NCBI RefSeq assembly: GCF_027213945.1
Contig: NZ_JAPWGW010000003.1
Span: forward strand, 480,303-544,302
DNA: 64,000 nt
Direction of reading: 5' to 3'
Source of the DNA: Henriciella marina
Lineage (GTDB): Bacteria; Pseudomonadota; Alphaproteobacteria; Caulobacterales; Hyphomonadaceae
Below the pieces are notes generated by a model that was given only the letters and a program-made list of their open reading frames with translations, searched no databases and had not been told where the DNA came from. A program made the translations under genes and the position numbers. Shown one piece after another: positions 27,481-37,225 of this stretch (positions are counted from its first letter, which is position 1; each line of letters begins with the position of its first letter).

Positions 27481-29769
27481 ATGAAAAATTTCCTCCTTAC
27501 AACGACGACACTTGCCCTTGCTGCGGCGTTCGCGGCCCCTGCCCTTGCGCAGGATTCCAGCGAAGATGAGCTTCGCCAGACGACGGTGACGGTTACGGTC
27601 CAGAAGCGCGCGGAAAACCTGCGCGATGTTCCGGTTGCCGTCTCGGCCGTCGACAGCGAACTTCTCGACGATCTGGGTCTCGACGAGTTTTCTGACGTCG
27701 CCCGCTTCGTGCCCGGCTTCGAGGTTCAGGAGCAGAGCCCGAACAATCCAGGCTTCGTGATCCGCGGCATCACCTCCGATAGCGGCGAATCGAATATTGA
27801 GCCTCGTATCGCCATCTTCCAGGATGGTGTTTCAATCTCCCGCTCGCGCGGCTCCGTTGTTGAACTCTTCGACCTCGAGCGCGTCGAAGTCGCAAAAGGC
27901 CCGCAACCGACCCTGTTCGGGCGCGGCGCCCTCATCGGCGGCGTGAACGTAATCCAGGCCAAGCCGGAATTCGAACTCTCCGGCCAGGCAACCGCCGGTA
28001 TCGGCAATTATGACGAGGTCTACCTCGACGGCCACGTCACCGGCCCGATCATCGAAGACACGCTTGCCTTCCGCATTGCGGGTCGCCTGCGTGAGCGCGA
28101 TGGCTATGTCGAAAGCGTCAATCCGGCCGAAGAGGATTTCAACAGCCAGGACATGTCGGCGGTGCGCGCCTCGCTTGCCTTCACGCCGACCGCAGATCTG
28201 CGCTTCGACCTCATCGCCAACTATCAGGAAGACAGCCCATCCGGCACGAGCTTCAAGTCGAAGGCGTTCCTGCCCAGCCCGACAGGCTCTTCGGAACCAT
28301 GGGACCCAGCCAACCTGAACACGTTCGGCGACTTCCTCGGCGGCAAGCCTCTCGGCCTTGAGCGCGACGTTACCAGCGTGACGCTTCTCGGCGACTGGCA
28401 GGTTTCCGACAGCATCTCGCTCTCGTCCATCACCGGTTATCGCGAGTTCGACAGCCTCGAAGTGTTCGATCCGGACGGTTTCGGTCTTGAGCTCCTTATC
28501 TTCGCTGAGGAAGCTTCAGGCGAACAGTTCAGCCAGGAATTCCGCGCTAACTATGACGCCGGTGGCCGCGTCCGCGGTTTCATCGGGGCGAGCTATTTCG
28601 ACGAGACCGGCGAACAGAACGTCCCGCTCACCTTTGATGAGCGCGCCGTTCAGGCCCTTCTTGGCGGCTTCTTGACCCCGCCGCTGGCTCCACCGGTCGA
28701 TGCACTGCCAGGCATCAACCTGACGGTCTTCCAGCAATCGGGCGGCACCGTCATTGTCCCGCTGAAGCCGATCCACAATGAGGGCTTCGTCAATGACGGC
28801 GAAACGCAGGCCTTCGAGGTCTTTGCTGACGCCACGGTCGATGTCACCGATCGTCTCCAGCTGACCGGCGGCCTTCGCTACACAACCGAAGACAAGGAGA
28901 GCGGCCTGCTCGTCGAACTCCTGAACGGCCCGAGCGCCGTGACCGGTGCCGGCCTCTTCGTCCAGCCATCGGGCGGGCGCATCGCTCGCAGCGAAACCTT
29001 TGATGACATCACCTGGCGCGCAGCGGCGAAGTTCGAGCTGACCGACACGGTCAACCTCTTCGCCAACTATGCCCGGGGCCGTCGCCCGGAAGTTATCACG
29101 GCTTCGGCCTCGGCCCCGTCCGCGGGCTTTGCCGTCCTCGATGCAGAGATCGTCGATGCCTATGAAGCCGGCGTAAAAAGCTCGCTTCTCGGCGGCGATC
29201 TCAGCCTCGAAGCCTCTGCCTTCTATTATGAATACAACAACTTCCAGTCGACGCAGATCAACGCACAGGGCCTGATCGAGCCGATCAATGCCGGCGACGC
29301 AACGGCTGAGGGTTTCGAGGCGCAGGCCAACTGGTATCTCTCCGACGCGCTCAACATCATTGCGAGCTATGGCTACAACTATGCCCGCTTCGACGATGAG
29401 CCAGGTGCCCCATTCGGTGGCAACAAGCTGCGTCTCTCGCCAGACCACAAGGCCAGCCTCGCGGCCCGTATCTTCATCATGGACGCAGGCTTCGGCACGC
29501 TCAGCATTGTGCCAAGCTATACCTGGCAGTCGGAAGTCTTCTTCGACAACACCGAGCGTGACCTGATAAGCCAGGACGCCTATGGCCTCGTAAACCTCAA
29601 TGTCCAGCTGGACCTTGAGAACGGCTTCGGCGTCGAGGCTTACGTCAACAACCTCACCGGCGAAGACTATATCATCGATGCAGGCAATACTGGCGACGGC
29701 TTCGGCATCCCGACCTTCATCGCAGGCACGCCAACCTTCTACGGCGCGCGCATCCGCAAGTCTTTCTAG
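27481..29769 (+). CDS. TonB-dependent outer-membrane receptor
   Basis: 762 residues. Signal peptide MKNFLLTTTTLALAAAFAAP followed by ALAQ. The plug domain (about 40-155) begins VTVQKRAENLRDVPVAVSA and contains NPGFVIRGI and VEVAKGPQPTLFGRGALIGG. The remainder is beta-barrel, ending in Phe (YGARIRKSF) as outer-membrane barrels do. No N-terminal signalling extension. The ligand is unknown; the class is common in Hyphomonadaceae and sphingomonads. A strong hairpin follows the stop. Confidence 0.93.
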   Translation: MKNFLLTTTTLALAAAFAAPALAQDSSEDELRQTTVTVTVQKRAENLRDVPVAVSAVDSELLDDLGLDEFSDVARFVPGFEVQEQSPNNPGFVIRGITSDSGESNIEPRIAIFQDGVSISRSRGSVVELFDLERVEVAKGPQPTLFGRGALIGGVNVIQAKPEFELSGQATAGIGNYDEVYLDGHVTGPIIEDTLAFRIAGRLRERDGYVESVNPAEEDFNSQDMSAVRASLAFTPTADLRFDLIANYQEDSPSGTSFKSKAFLPSPTGSSEPWDPANLNTFGDFLGGKPLGLERDVTSVTLLGDWQVSDSISLSSITGYREFDSLEVFDPDGFGLELLIFAEEASGEQFSQEFRANYDAGGRVRGFIGASYFDETGEQNVPLTFDERAVQALLGGFLTPPLAPPVDALPGINLTVFQQSGGTVIVPLKPIHNEGFVNDGETQAFEVFADATVDVTDRLQLTGGLRYTTEDKESGLLVELLNGPSAVTGAGLFVQPSGGRIARSETFDDITWRAAAKFELTDTVNLFANYARGRRPEVITASASAPSAGFAVLDAEIVDAYEAGVKSSLLGGDLSLEASAFYYEYNNFQSTQINAQGLIEPINAGDATAEGFEAQANWYLSDALNIIASYGYNYARFDDEPGAPFGGNKLRLSPDHKASLAARIFIMDAGFGTLSIVPSYTWQSEVFFDNTERDLISQDAYGLVNLNVQLDLENGFGVEAYVNNLTGEDYIIDAGNTGDGFGIPTFIAGTPTFYGARIRKSF

Positions 29770-29790
29770 GCTTCTGGTTCGAACAAGTAA

Positions 29791-29820
29791 GAAAGGGCGC
29801 GTCGAAAGGCGCGCCCTTTC
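29791..29820. terminator. Bidirectional intrinsic terminator
   Basis: An 11-bp perfect stem GAAAGGGCGCG/CGCGCCCTTTC with loop TCGAAAGG lies between the convergent TonB receptor and hemH genes. A/T bases close both sides, so it can serve either strand. Confidence 0.8.
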
Positions 29821-29829
29821 CTTTGCGCG

Positions 29830-30876
29830 CTAGATCCAGCCGGCGAGTTCGCGTGCGGCCAGTGTCTCAAGCAGGTCAATCGCCCGCTCTGAATCGTTGA
29901 GGCATGGCGCCACTGAGAAATGCGTCCCGCCTGCTTCCATGAAGCTGTCGCGGCCCTCCATGGCGATCTCTTCCAGCGTCTCAAGACAATCGGAAATAAA
30001 GGCTGGCGACACCGCCACCACCTTTTTCACGCCCTGCTCTGGCAGCGCTTCCAGCGTCTTGTCGGTATAGGGCTGCAACCATTCGGTGGGCCCGAAACGG
30101 CTCTGGAACGTGGTCATCGCAAATCCGTCCGCCCAGCCAAGCTTTTCAGACACCAGACGTGTCGTCTTGTGACAGTGGCAATGATACGGATCACCCTTCT
30201 CGAAATAGGCTTTCGGGATGCCGTGATAGCTCATCAGAACGCGCTCCGGCTCAAAGTCGAGGCCTGCGATATGTTCAGAAATGGAAGCGGCCAGCGCCTC
30301 GATGTAAATCGGGTGGTCGTGGAAGGGCGCCGCCGTGCGCACGGCTGGCTGCCAGCGCATGTCCTTCAACGCGTTGAAGCTGCGGTCGTAGACGCTGGCG
30401 GACGTGGTCGCCGAATATTGCGGATACAGCGCCATGACCGCGATCCGGTCGCACCCTTTCGCCTTCAGTGCTTCGATCTTCGAGGCGATGGAGGGATTGC
30501 CATAGGTCATGGCGAAATCGACAACCAGTCGCTCGCTACCAATGCGCGCATTCAGTATCTCGGCCTGACGCCTGGTATAGACCAGCAGCGGAGAGCCCTC
30601 ATCGGTCCAGATCTTCTTGTAGGCCTCGCCGGACTTCTTCGGCCGGAAGGTCAGGATCGGCCCCTGCAGGATAGGCTGCCAGATCAGCGGACTTACCTCG
30701 ATGATGCGTGGGTCGGAGAGGAACTCTGACAGGTAGCGGCGTACCGACTTGTAGTCGGTGCCGTCAGGCGTACCGAGATTGACCAGCAACAGGCCAACCT
30801 TGCCCTGCATCACATCCGGATGCCCATCCGGCGCGTGCGGCGGCTTGCCTTCAAGTACCTTGCCTGTCTCAACCAT
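29830..30876 (-). CDS. hemH: Ferrochelatase
   Basis: 348 residues. It inserts Fe2+ into protoporphyrin IX, the last step of haem synthesis. GLLLVNLGTPDGTDYKSVRRYLSEFL opens the fold; MSYHGIPKAYFEKGDPYHCHCHKT carries the catalytic His region and GPTEWLQPYT follows. A Cys in APCLNDSERAI near the C-terminus is in the area that binds a [2Fe-2S] cluster in some homologues. GGAGG lies 8 bases before the ATG. Confidence 0.95.
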   Translation of the reverse strand: MVETGKVLEGKPPHAPDGHPDVMQGKVGLLLVNLGTPDGTDYKSVRRYLSEFLSDPRIIEVSPLIWQPILQGPILTFRPKKSGEAYKKIWTDEGSPLLVYTRRQAEILNARIGSERLVVDFAMTYGNPSIASKIEALKAKGCDRIAVMALYPQYSATTSASVYDRSFNALKDMRWQPAVRTAAPFHDHPIYIEALAASISEHIAGLDFEPERVLMSYHGIPKAYFEKGDPYHCHCHKTTRLVSEKLGWADGFAMTTFQSRFGPTEWLQPYTDKTLEALPEQGVKKVVAVSPAFISDCLETLEEIAMEGRDSFMEAGGTHFSVAPCLNDSERAIDLLETLAARELAGWI

Positions 30877-31043
30877 CGGATACCCCTCCGCGTCTCATGA
30901 CTTCATAGATAGGGCGGCAGGCCGGGCGACAAGTGCGGGCGCTGCGACACGCGGGCGCAAACGCGCTTTTGCGCTTCCCGGTGGCCATGCTAAAGCGCCC
31001 GGGACCCGACTATTCAACTGACACACGAACAGGAGCCGACCCG

Positions 31044-32453
31044 ATGGGCATCTTTGGCGACAAGCAGCCGAAACCACGTACCGAAAGCGACACGATGGGA
31101 CCTGTCGAGGTCCCAGGAGACAAGTATTGGGGCGCGCAGGCAGAGCGCAGCCTCGGCAACTTCAAGATCGGCTGGGAAAAGCAGCCAGCTCCGATCGTCC
31201 GCGCGCTCGGTATCGTGAAAAAAGCCGCCGCCGAAACCAATATGGCGCTCGGCAAGCTCAACGAGAAACTGGGCAAGGCCATCGTCCAAGCCGCCGACGA
31301 AGTGATCGAGGGCAAGCTTGATGAGCACTTCCCGCTCGTCGTCTGGCAGACCGGCTCTGGCACCCAGTCCAACATGAACGCCAATGAAGTGATCTCGAAT
31401 CGCGCGATCGAGATCCTTGGCGGGGAGATGGGCTCGAAGTCGCCGGTGCACCCAAACGATCACTGCAACATGTCGCAGTCCTCGAACGACACCTTCCCGA
31501 CCGCAATGCACATCGCCTGCGCCGAGGAAGTCACCCACCGCCTCATCCCCGCGCTTCAGCAACTTCACAATGCGCTGAACGACAAGGCGAAGGCCTGGGC
31601 CGACATCATCAAGATCGGTCGCACGCACACGCAGGATGCGACACCGGTCACGCTCGGCCAGGAATTCTCCGGCTACGCCCAGCAACTCGCCAATGGCATT
31701 GAGCGTATCGAGATGACGCTTCCAAAGCTCATGGAGCTCGCGCAGGGCGGCACCGCCGTCGGCACCGGTCTCGCCTCCCCTAAAGGCTTCGACACGATGG
31801 TCGCCGACAAGATCGCACAGATCACCGGCCTCAACTTCCGCACTGCCCCGAACAAGTTCGAAGCGCTCGCGGCCCACGACGCCATGGTCTTCACGCATGG
31901 CGCGATCAGCACGGTCGCCATGTCCTGCTTCAAGATCGCCAACGACATCCGCTTCCTCGGCTCTGGCCCGCGCTCGGGCCTTGGCGAGCTTGCCCTGCCA
32001 GAGAATGAGCCGGGCAGCTCCATCATGCCGGGTAAGGTCAACCCGACCCAGTGCGAAGCCCTGACCCAGGTCTGCGCGCATATCCACGGCAACAATGCCG
32101 CCATCGGCTTTGCCGGCAGCCAGGGCCATTTTGAGCTCAACGTCTTCAACCCGATGATGGCCTACAACTTTCTCCAGTCGGTCCGCCTTCTGGCAGACGC
32201 AGCCGTCTCCTTCACCGAGAATTGCGTCGTCGGCATTGAGCCACGCCTCGACAATATCGAACGCGGCCTGAAAAACTCCCTGATGCTGGTGACACCGCTT
32301 AAGGAAAAGTACGGCTATGACCGCGCCGCGGCGATCGCCAAGAACGCCCACAAGAACGGCACCACCCTCAAGGAAGAAGCCATCAAGGACGGCATCCCCG
32401 AAGACGACTTCGACGCCATCGTCGACCCGTCCAAGATGATCTCGCCAGGCTGA
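31044..32453 (+). CDS. fumC: Class II fumarate hydratase
   Basis: 469 residues from [20 protein letters not shown] precedes this ATG. It interconverts fumarate and malate in the citric-acid cycle. The superfamily signature [15 protein letters not shown] is intact, as are [17 protein letters not shown] and [12 protein letters not shown]. The longer in-frame start at 30933 adds 37 residues without family similarity. Confidence 0.96.
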   Translation: MGIFGDKQPKPRTESDTMGPVEVPGDKYWGAQAERSLGNFKIGWEKQPAPIVRALGIVKKAAAETNMALGKLNEKLGKAIVQAADEVIEGKLDEHFPLVVWQTGSGTQSNMNANEVISNRAIEILGGEMGSKSPVHPNDHCNMSQSSNDTFPTAMHIACAEEVTHRLIPALQQLHNALNDKAKAWADIIKIGRTHTQDATPVTLGQEFSGYAQQLANGIERIEMTLPKLMELAQGGTAVGTGLASPKGFDTMVADKIAQITGLNFRTAPNKFEALAAHDAMVFTHGAISTVAMSCFKIANDIRFLGSGPRSGLGELALPENEPGSSIMPGKVNPTQCEALTQVCAHIHGNNAAIGFAGSQGHFELNVFNPMMAYNFLQSVRLLADAAVSFTENCVVGIEPRLDNIERGLKNSLMLVTPLKEKYGYDRAAAIAKNAHKNGTTLKEEAIKDGIPEDDFDAIVDPSKMISPG

Positions 32454-32463
32454 TTGCTGTTAC

Positions 32464-32510
32464 ACGCCATGTAAGCTAAGCTACATCGCATGGAGCTTCT
32501 TACATGGCGT
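32464..32510 (+). promoter_or_regulatory. Inverted-repeat operator over the CcdA/CcdB start
   Basis: A 12-bp perfect inverted repeat ACGCCATGTAAG (32464-32475) / CTTACATGGCGT (32499-32510) brackets the ATG of the antitoxin gene at 32490. A third half-site, TACAT, lies at 32482-32486. This is what an autoregulating XRE antitoxin would bind. No Shine-Dalgarno sequence is seen before the ATG, so translation may start from a leaderless mRNA. Confidence 0.6.
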
Positions 32511-32930
32511 ACCGCAGCGGGACTAACGCAGCGCGAATTGGCCGCTGCAGTCGGCGTGAGCGCAATCCAGATATCCAGGCTGGAACGACGGTCGAGTTCT
32601 CCATCTGTGGAGACAGCGCGGCGGATAGAAGTCGTGACGAAGGGCGAGGTAACGGCCGCTGAACTTCTCGGTATCAAAGCGGCTGGCGAACGCCGCGGAG
32701 TCATGGAGGAGTCCAAGCACTTCGACTTTGACGCGTCCGATGATGCCCTTCTCGAAGAAGCCGCATCATATGGCCTGGATGCCGCAGAAATCGCCCGCGC
32801 AGCTGTAGAGCGCGCTGTGAAAGCCGAGCGCATGAAACGCTTTTCGGAAGAAAATCGCGAAGCCATCGAGAGCTGGAACCAACACTATAAGAAGCACGGT
32901 CTCTGGAACGAAAAGTATCGACTTTTCTAA
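32490..32930 (+). CDS. XRE DNA-binding domain fused to CcdA-type antitoxin
   Basis: 146 residues. An XRE helix-turn-helix occupies about 3-58 (LTQRELAAAVGVSAIQISRLE). The C-terminal half (about 75-146) resembles CcdA: RAAVERAVKAERMKRFSEENREA then IESWNQHYKKHGL and the terminal WNEKYRLF. Usual CcdA has a ribbon-helix-helix DNA-binding part, so the XRE domain replaces or adds to it. The stop codon overlaps the next start (TAATG). The inverted repeat around its own start suggests autorepression. Confidence 0.85.
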   Translation: MELLTWRTAAGLTQRELAAAVGVSAIQISRLERRSSSPSVETARRIEVVTKGEVTAAELLGIKAAGERRGVMEESKHFDFDASDDALLEEAASYGLDAAEIARAAVERAVKAERMKRFSEENREAIESWNQHYKKHGLWNEKYRLF

Positions 32931-33232
32931 TGGATGAGCGCTTCGCAGTTCACGAGATCAGTGACGACCCGGAGCAGTTGATCGTGCTCCTCCAATACCC
33001 CCATGTGGATACTGGACCAGCAGTCCTCGTCGCGCCGCTACTCGCTGACACGGCCCTATTACCCATCCCATCTGTAACGATCGAAGTGGTCATAGGTGAT
33101 CGGTCATACATTCTCGCGATGCACCAGCTTTCGGCCTTTCCGAAACAGCTGATCGGCGACCGGGTAGCTTCTCTTATCACCCACGAATACGAAATTCAGC
33201 GCGCCCTCTCCCGATTGTTCTTCGGCAACTAA
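32930..33232 (+). CDS. ccdB: CcdB-family toxin
   Basis: 100 residues, the length of CcdB, a gyrase poison. Matching segments are VLVAPLLADTALLPIP, SYILAMHQLSAFPKQLIGDRVASL and a C-terminal ALSRLFFGN, where CcdB makes its gyrase contacts (the classical end is W-G-I). It overlaps the antitoxin gene by one base, the normal layout of a toxin-antitoxin pair. Activity on gyrase is inferred from the family. Confidence 0.85.
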   Translation: MDERFAVHEISDDPEQLIVLLQYPHVDTGPAVLVAPLLADTALLPIPSVTIEVVIGDRSYILAMHQLSAFPKQLIGDRVASLITHEYEIQRALSRLFFGN

Positions 33233-33303
33233 CGCCCACTGCCCTTGCCAGCGCGGCGGGCCTCCTCCAAACCGCATGAAGCAAACGAAGCGGAGGACAC
33301 GCC

Positions 33304-34113
33304 ATGAGCAATGATTTCAGCAATCTCTTTTCGGTAGAGGGCAAGACGGTGGTCATCACCGGCGGCTCGCGCGGCATCGGTGAGATGCTTGCGGCGGGCT
33401 ACCTCGCCAATGGCGCCAAGGTCATCATCTCCTCGCGCAAGGCGGATGCCTGCGAAGAGACGGTCAAACGCCTCAAGGATCAGTATGGCGGCGAGATCTA
33501 TGCCATTCCTTCCGATGTCGGCCAGATGGTCGGCATCCAGCACCTCGCTGACGAGATCGCCAAACGTGAAGACAAGGTCGACGTCCTGATCAACAATGCA
33601 GGCGTTGCTTGGGGCGCCACGCTGGAGGAGTTTCCGGAAAGCGGCTGGGACAAGGTGATGGACGTCAACGTCAAAGGCATCTTCTTCCTCTTCCAGAAGC
33701 TCATGCCGCTGCTGCGCAAGTCCGCTAGCGCGGATGACCCGGCCCGCGTGATCAACATCGCGTCGATCGACGGCATGCACACCTCGCCTTTCAGCGGCTA
33801 TGCCTATGGCACGTCGAAGGCCGCCGTCATCCACCTCACCCGCTTCATGGCCTCTCAGCATGTGGGCGAGCACATCCTGGTCAATGGCATCGCGCCGGGG
33901 CCCTTCCCGACCTGGATGCTGTCGACCGGTGTCGGTTTCGGCGGCAAGACCGAAGGCGTCGACTGGGACTCGGTGGCAGAGCGAAACCCATCTGGGCGTG
34001 TTGGCACCCCGCAGGATATTGCAGGCCTTGCCATGTTCCTGTCCTCGCGCGCAGGCGCCTACATATCCGGCCACACCATTCCGTGTGACGGCGGCATCGT
34101 TTCGTCGAGCTAG
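33304..34113 (+). CDS. SDR oxidoreductase, RhlG/FabG-like
   Basis: 269 residues. Rossmann TVVITGGSRGIGEMLAAGYL with an Arg-rich cofactor loop (ISSRKADAC) suggesting NADPH. VLINNAGVAWGATLEEFPE, the catalytic Ser in VINIASIDGMHT and YGTSKAAVIHL (YxxxK) are intact. The C-terminus SGHTIPCDGGIVSSS is typical of the group that includes RhlG. The substrate is unknown. GGAGGACACGCC precedes the ATG. Confidence 0.88.
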   Translation: MSNDFSNLFSVEGKTVVITGGSRGIGEMLAAGYLANGAKVIISSRKADACEETVKRLKDQYGGEIYAIPSDVGQMVGIQHLADEIAKREDKVDVLINNAGVAWGATLEEFPESGWDKVMDVNVKGIFFLFQKLMPLLRKSASADDPARVINIASIDGMHTSPFSGYAYGTSKAAVIHLTRFMASQHVGEHILVNGIAPGPFPTWMLSTGVGFGGKTEGVDWDSVAERNPSGRVGTPQDIAGLAMFLSSRAGAYISGHTIPCDGGIVSSS

Positions 34114-34224
34114 CCGACACGCCCAACCAAAGTCAGCTCCAGTGACGGTCCGCATGTTGCGCCGCAATATAAAGACCGTCATACGGGCGCCTGACGTTTA
34201 ACGCCAACAGACTGAGCAAGCCCC

Positions 34225-35865
34225 GTGACAAGCAAATCTCCATTCGCTGCGTTCGCAGATCGCCTCGGCGCACAGAATTTTTCGCAGGAAAACCTCGCCA
34301 AGTTCACGCCAAACCGGATCAGGATCGAGCTTCTGGCGGGTCTGACGGTGGCACTCGCTCTCGTGCCGGAGGCCGTGGCCTTCGCTTTCGTCGCTGGGGT
34401 TGATCCCCTGGTGGGGCTCTATGCCGCTTTCATCGTTGGCTTGATCACAGCAGCTATCGGTGGACGTCCGGGCATGATCTCCGGCGCAACCGGCGCTCTC
34501 GCCGTCGTCATGGTCTCACTCGTGGCCCAGCACGGTGTGGAGTACCTCTTCGCGACAGTCGTTCTCATGGGCATTCTTCAGCTCGCGGCAGGTATCTTCA
34601 AGCTCGGCAAATTCATCCGTCTTGTACCTCACCCTGTGATGCTGGGCTTCGTCAACGGTCTCGCTATCGTGATCTTCCTTGCCCAGCTAACCCAGTTCCA
34701 GGTGCCCGGCACGGCTGAAGTTTCTGGCCATGGCATGTCCGGCGGCGAATGGCTGAGCGGCTGGCCGCTTATCCTTATGCTGCTGCTCGTCGCGCTGACC
34801 ATGGCGATCATCTGGGGTCTGCCAAAGCTCACCAAAGCAATCCCCGCCCCACTCGCGGGCATCGCGATTGTCGCCGCTGTCGTCATCGTCTTCGGACTCG
34901 ACGTGCCGCGCGTTGGCGACCTCGCGTCTGTCGAAGGCGGCCTGCCGACCTTTCACGTCCCAATGGTCCCGCTAACCTGGGAGACGTTCGAGATCATTCT
35001 GCCCTATTCGGTGATCCTTGCCGCCATCGGCCTGATCGAGAGCCTGCTGACGCTGAACCTTGTTGGCGAGATGACCAATAAGCGCGGCGGCGCTAGCCAG
35101 GAATGCGTCGCGCAGGGCGCAGCAAATCTCGTCACCGGTTTCTTCGGCGGCATGGGCGGCTGCGCCATGATCGGCCAGTCCATGATCAACGTGAAATCTG
35201 GCGGCCGCACGCGCCTCTCTGGTCTTTCTGCGGCGCTCTTCCTGCTCGCCTTCATCCTTGTCGGTTCCGCCCTGATTGAGCAGATCCCGCTCGCCGCCCT
35301 GGTCGGCGTCATGTTCATGGTCGTTATCGGCACTTTCGCCTGGAACAGCCTGCGCATCATGACCCGCATCCCGCTGACCGATGCACTCGTCATCGTGCTC
35401 GTCACAACCGTCACCGTCTTCTACGACCTCGCCACGGCCGTGGTCGTCGGTGTCATCGTTTCGGCGCTCGCCTATGCGTGGAACAATGCCCGCCGCATCC
35501 GCATAATCGAGCGCGACTCGGTGCGCACGCCCGGCGCTCATGTTTATGAGATTGAAGGCCCGCTCTTCTTCGGCTCGACCGAAGGCTTCGCTGAACTCTT
35601 TCACCCGGAAACAGACCCTGACGTTGTTATCGTCGACTTCATGCGCTCTCGCGTCGTGGACCAGTCGGCCCTTCAGGCCATCGAAGACCTCGCCGCCAAA
35701 TATGAAGCGCACGGCAAGACGCTCCGCCTGCGCCACCTCTCGCGCGATTGTCACAAGCTGCTGAAACGTGCCGGCCAGCTCATGGTCGATAGCGATGATG
35801 ATCCGGACTATGCCGTCGCCGTGGACTATTCGGTTCGTACCGGGGCGTTTGGTAGCGGCCACTAG
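34225..35865 (+). CDS. SulP-family anion transporter with STAS domain
   Basis: 546 residues with 10-12 membrane helices. Signatures include ELLAGLTVALALVPEAVAFAFVAG, AAFIVGLITAAIGGRPGMISGATGA and SLLTLNLVGEMTNKRGG. A cytoplasmic STAS domain (about 430-530) begins HVYEIEGPLFFGSTEGFAELF. Family members carry sulfate, bicarbonate or other anions with Na+ or H+. The start is GTG without a strong ribosome-binding site. No carbonic anhydrase or sulfate genes adjoin it. Confidence 0.9.
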   Translation: MTSKSPFAAFADRLGAQNFSQENLAKFTPNRIRIELLAGLTVALALVPEAVAFAFVAGVDPLVGLYAAFIVGLITAAIGGRPGMISGATGALAVVMVSLVAQHGVEYLFATVVLMGILQLAAGIFKLGKFIRLVPHPVMLGFVNGLAIVIFLAQLTQFQVPGTAEVSGHGMSGGEWLSGWPLILMLLLVALTMAIIWGLPKLTKAIPAPLAGIAIVAAVVIVFGLDVPRVGDLASVEGGLPTFHVPMVPLTWETFEIILPYSVILAAIGLIESLLTLNLVGEMTNKRGGASQECVAQGAANLVTGFFGGMGGCAMIGQSMINVKSGGRTRLSGLSAALFLLAFILVGSALIEQIPLAALVGVMFMVVIGTFAWNSLRIMTRIPLTDALVIVLVTTVTVFYDLATAVVVGVIVSALAYAWNNARRIRIIERDSVRTPGAHVYEIEGPLFFGSTEGFAELFHPETDPDVVIVDFMRSRVVDQSALQAIEDLAAKYEAHGKTLRLRHLSRDCHKLLKRAGQLMVDSDDDPDYAVAVDYSVRTGAFGSGH

Positions 35866-35996
35866 ACAGGGTCAGCGCCCCTCCTTTTCACGCGAAACGT
35901 TCGGGCACTTTTCCCCTCAGACCTGAATTTACTTTGGGTTTCGCGCCCCTAACCCTTAAGCAGGTTGCCACGCGCCGGGGTTAGCGGGGGGCATGC

Positions 35997-37151
35997 GTGA
36001 ACGATTTCATGCAGCAGATATGGAGGGTGATCAGCTCGCTCGCCGGGCAGGTCAGCCGTCTCGTTCAGGCTTACCCATCGGCTGCCGCCTATCTTGGCGG
36101 CGCTGCGCTCGTCATCGTTTCGGGCTTTATAGGCACGATCTACGTCAGGCGCTGGCAGGAACGGACCCGCCCCGCCCGGATCGCGGCCCTGAAGGCCGAC
36201 TATGACGAAAAGCGCAAGATCCACGACACACCCCAGCTTCACGCCTCCCTGCTTGATCAGAAATTTGCTGCCTTCTCGCTTTTCTCAATTCTGGCCAGCG
36301 CGCTTGGCTGGCTTAGGTCGTACGCGCCGCTTCAGGACATCGCCCTGTTCGGAGTCACTTTTGAGGATATGGCCCTGGCAGGCGCGATCATTTTCGCGCT
36401 CATCGCCCTTGCCGCCCTCCTCCATCGATGGCTCTGGACGCGCACCTTTGCCAATTGGGATCAATGGGAGGAAAGACGCCGCGCCGACATCGTCCGACTA
36501 CAGGAACAGACGCTGAAAAAGCGCCGCAGCCTGAACGTGAACAGCAAAACCGACGCTCAGCTTGAGAATGATGCCGCGGAAGCCCTGACACACGCGACCA
36601 ATGACAGGTTCAGCACCTTCCTCAATCCGCCTCGCAAGAAGATGCCAACCGTCCTTGCCAAAGGCATCAGCGACGGCAGAAAACAGCGAGCCTGGCAGAT
36701 CGGCGTCGTGGAAAAGTCGATAGATGATCGCTACGGCTTCATTGTCGAACGGGTCGCAAACGCGTCATCTAATCTGAGCGAAGATGGCCAGCGCTTTTAC
36801 TTCAACCGGGTGAGCCTTTGCAGTGAGGGCTTCCCGGACATCGGTGACGACATCCTCTTCATGAGCTCCAGCAAGCGCACAGCCGTCGAGGGCAAAGAGG
36901 AACCGGCCTACCTCGTCTGCGTCCGCGAAAAGCCTTGCCAAGGGTTCGTGCGCCGGGTGCTGTCGCGGCGGGCCTGCCTGGTCGAAATCGTGGACGGGTA
37001 TGAGAACTATACCTCGGTACTTGCCGTGCTGGACACCACCCTTCTGGAAGCGGGGACACGCCTCATAGGCGGCGAGCGCGTTGAGGGGATTGTGACCCAC
37101 AACAATATCGGCGTGATGCTCAAAAAGCTGAAACTGGTGACCCGCGCCTGA
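35997..37151 (+). CDS. Membrane protein with cold-shock-like C-terminal domain
   Basis: 384 residues from a GTG start preceded by a G-rich run. Three membrane helices are visible (about 31-50, 91-110, 124-143), then a charged helical linker (155-200). Residues 234-310 look like a cold-shock OB fold: WQIGVVEKSIDDRYGFIVE, FYFNRVSLCSEGF, DIGDDILFM. A second beta-rich segment, GFVRRVLSRRACLVEIVDGY, completes the protein. I know no named family with this order. It stands alone between the SulP gene and a small hypothetical gene. Confidence 0.7.
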   Translation: MNDFMQQIWRVISSLAGQVSRLVQAYPSAAAYLGGAALVIVSGFIGTIYVRRWQERTRPARIAALKADYDEKRKIHDTPQLHASLLDQKFAAFSLFSILASALGWLRSYAPLQDIALFGVTFEDMALAGAIIFALIALAALLHRWLWTRTFANWDQWEERRRADIVRLQEQTLKKRRSLNVNSKTDAQLENDAAEALTHATNDRFSTFLNPPRKKMPTVLAKGISDGRKQRAWQIGVVEKSIDDRYGFIVERVANASSNLSEDGQRFYFNRVSLCSEGFPDIGDDILFMSSSKRTAVEGKEEPAYLVCVREKPCQGFVRRVLSRRACLVEIVDGYENYTSVLAVLDTTLLEAGTRLIGGERVEGIVTHNNIGVMLKKLKLVTRA

Positions 37152-37225
37152 CATCTTGGGCGTGCCCCGCTTGATGGGATATGCTCGATTGGACCTCAAT
37201 CCGAATCAAAAAAGGCGCGCCACAT

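Noticed and set aside
31014..32351. 445-codon open frame on the minus strand opposite fumC
   Set aside because: Antisense shadow: repetitive Arg/Asp/Gly composition and no domain; fumC occupies the region.
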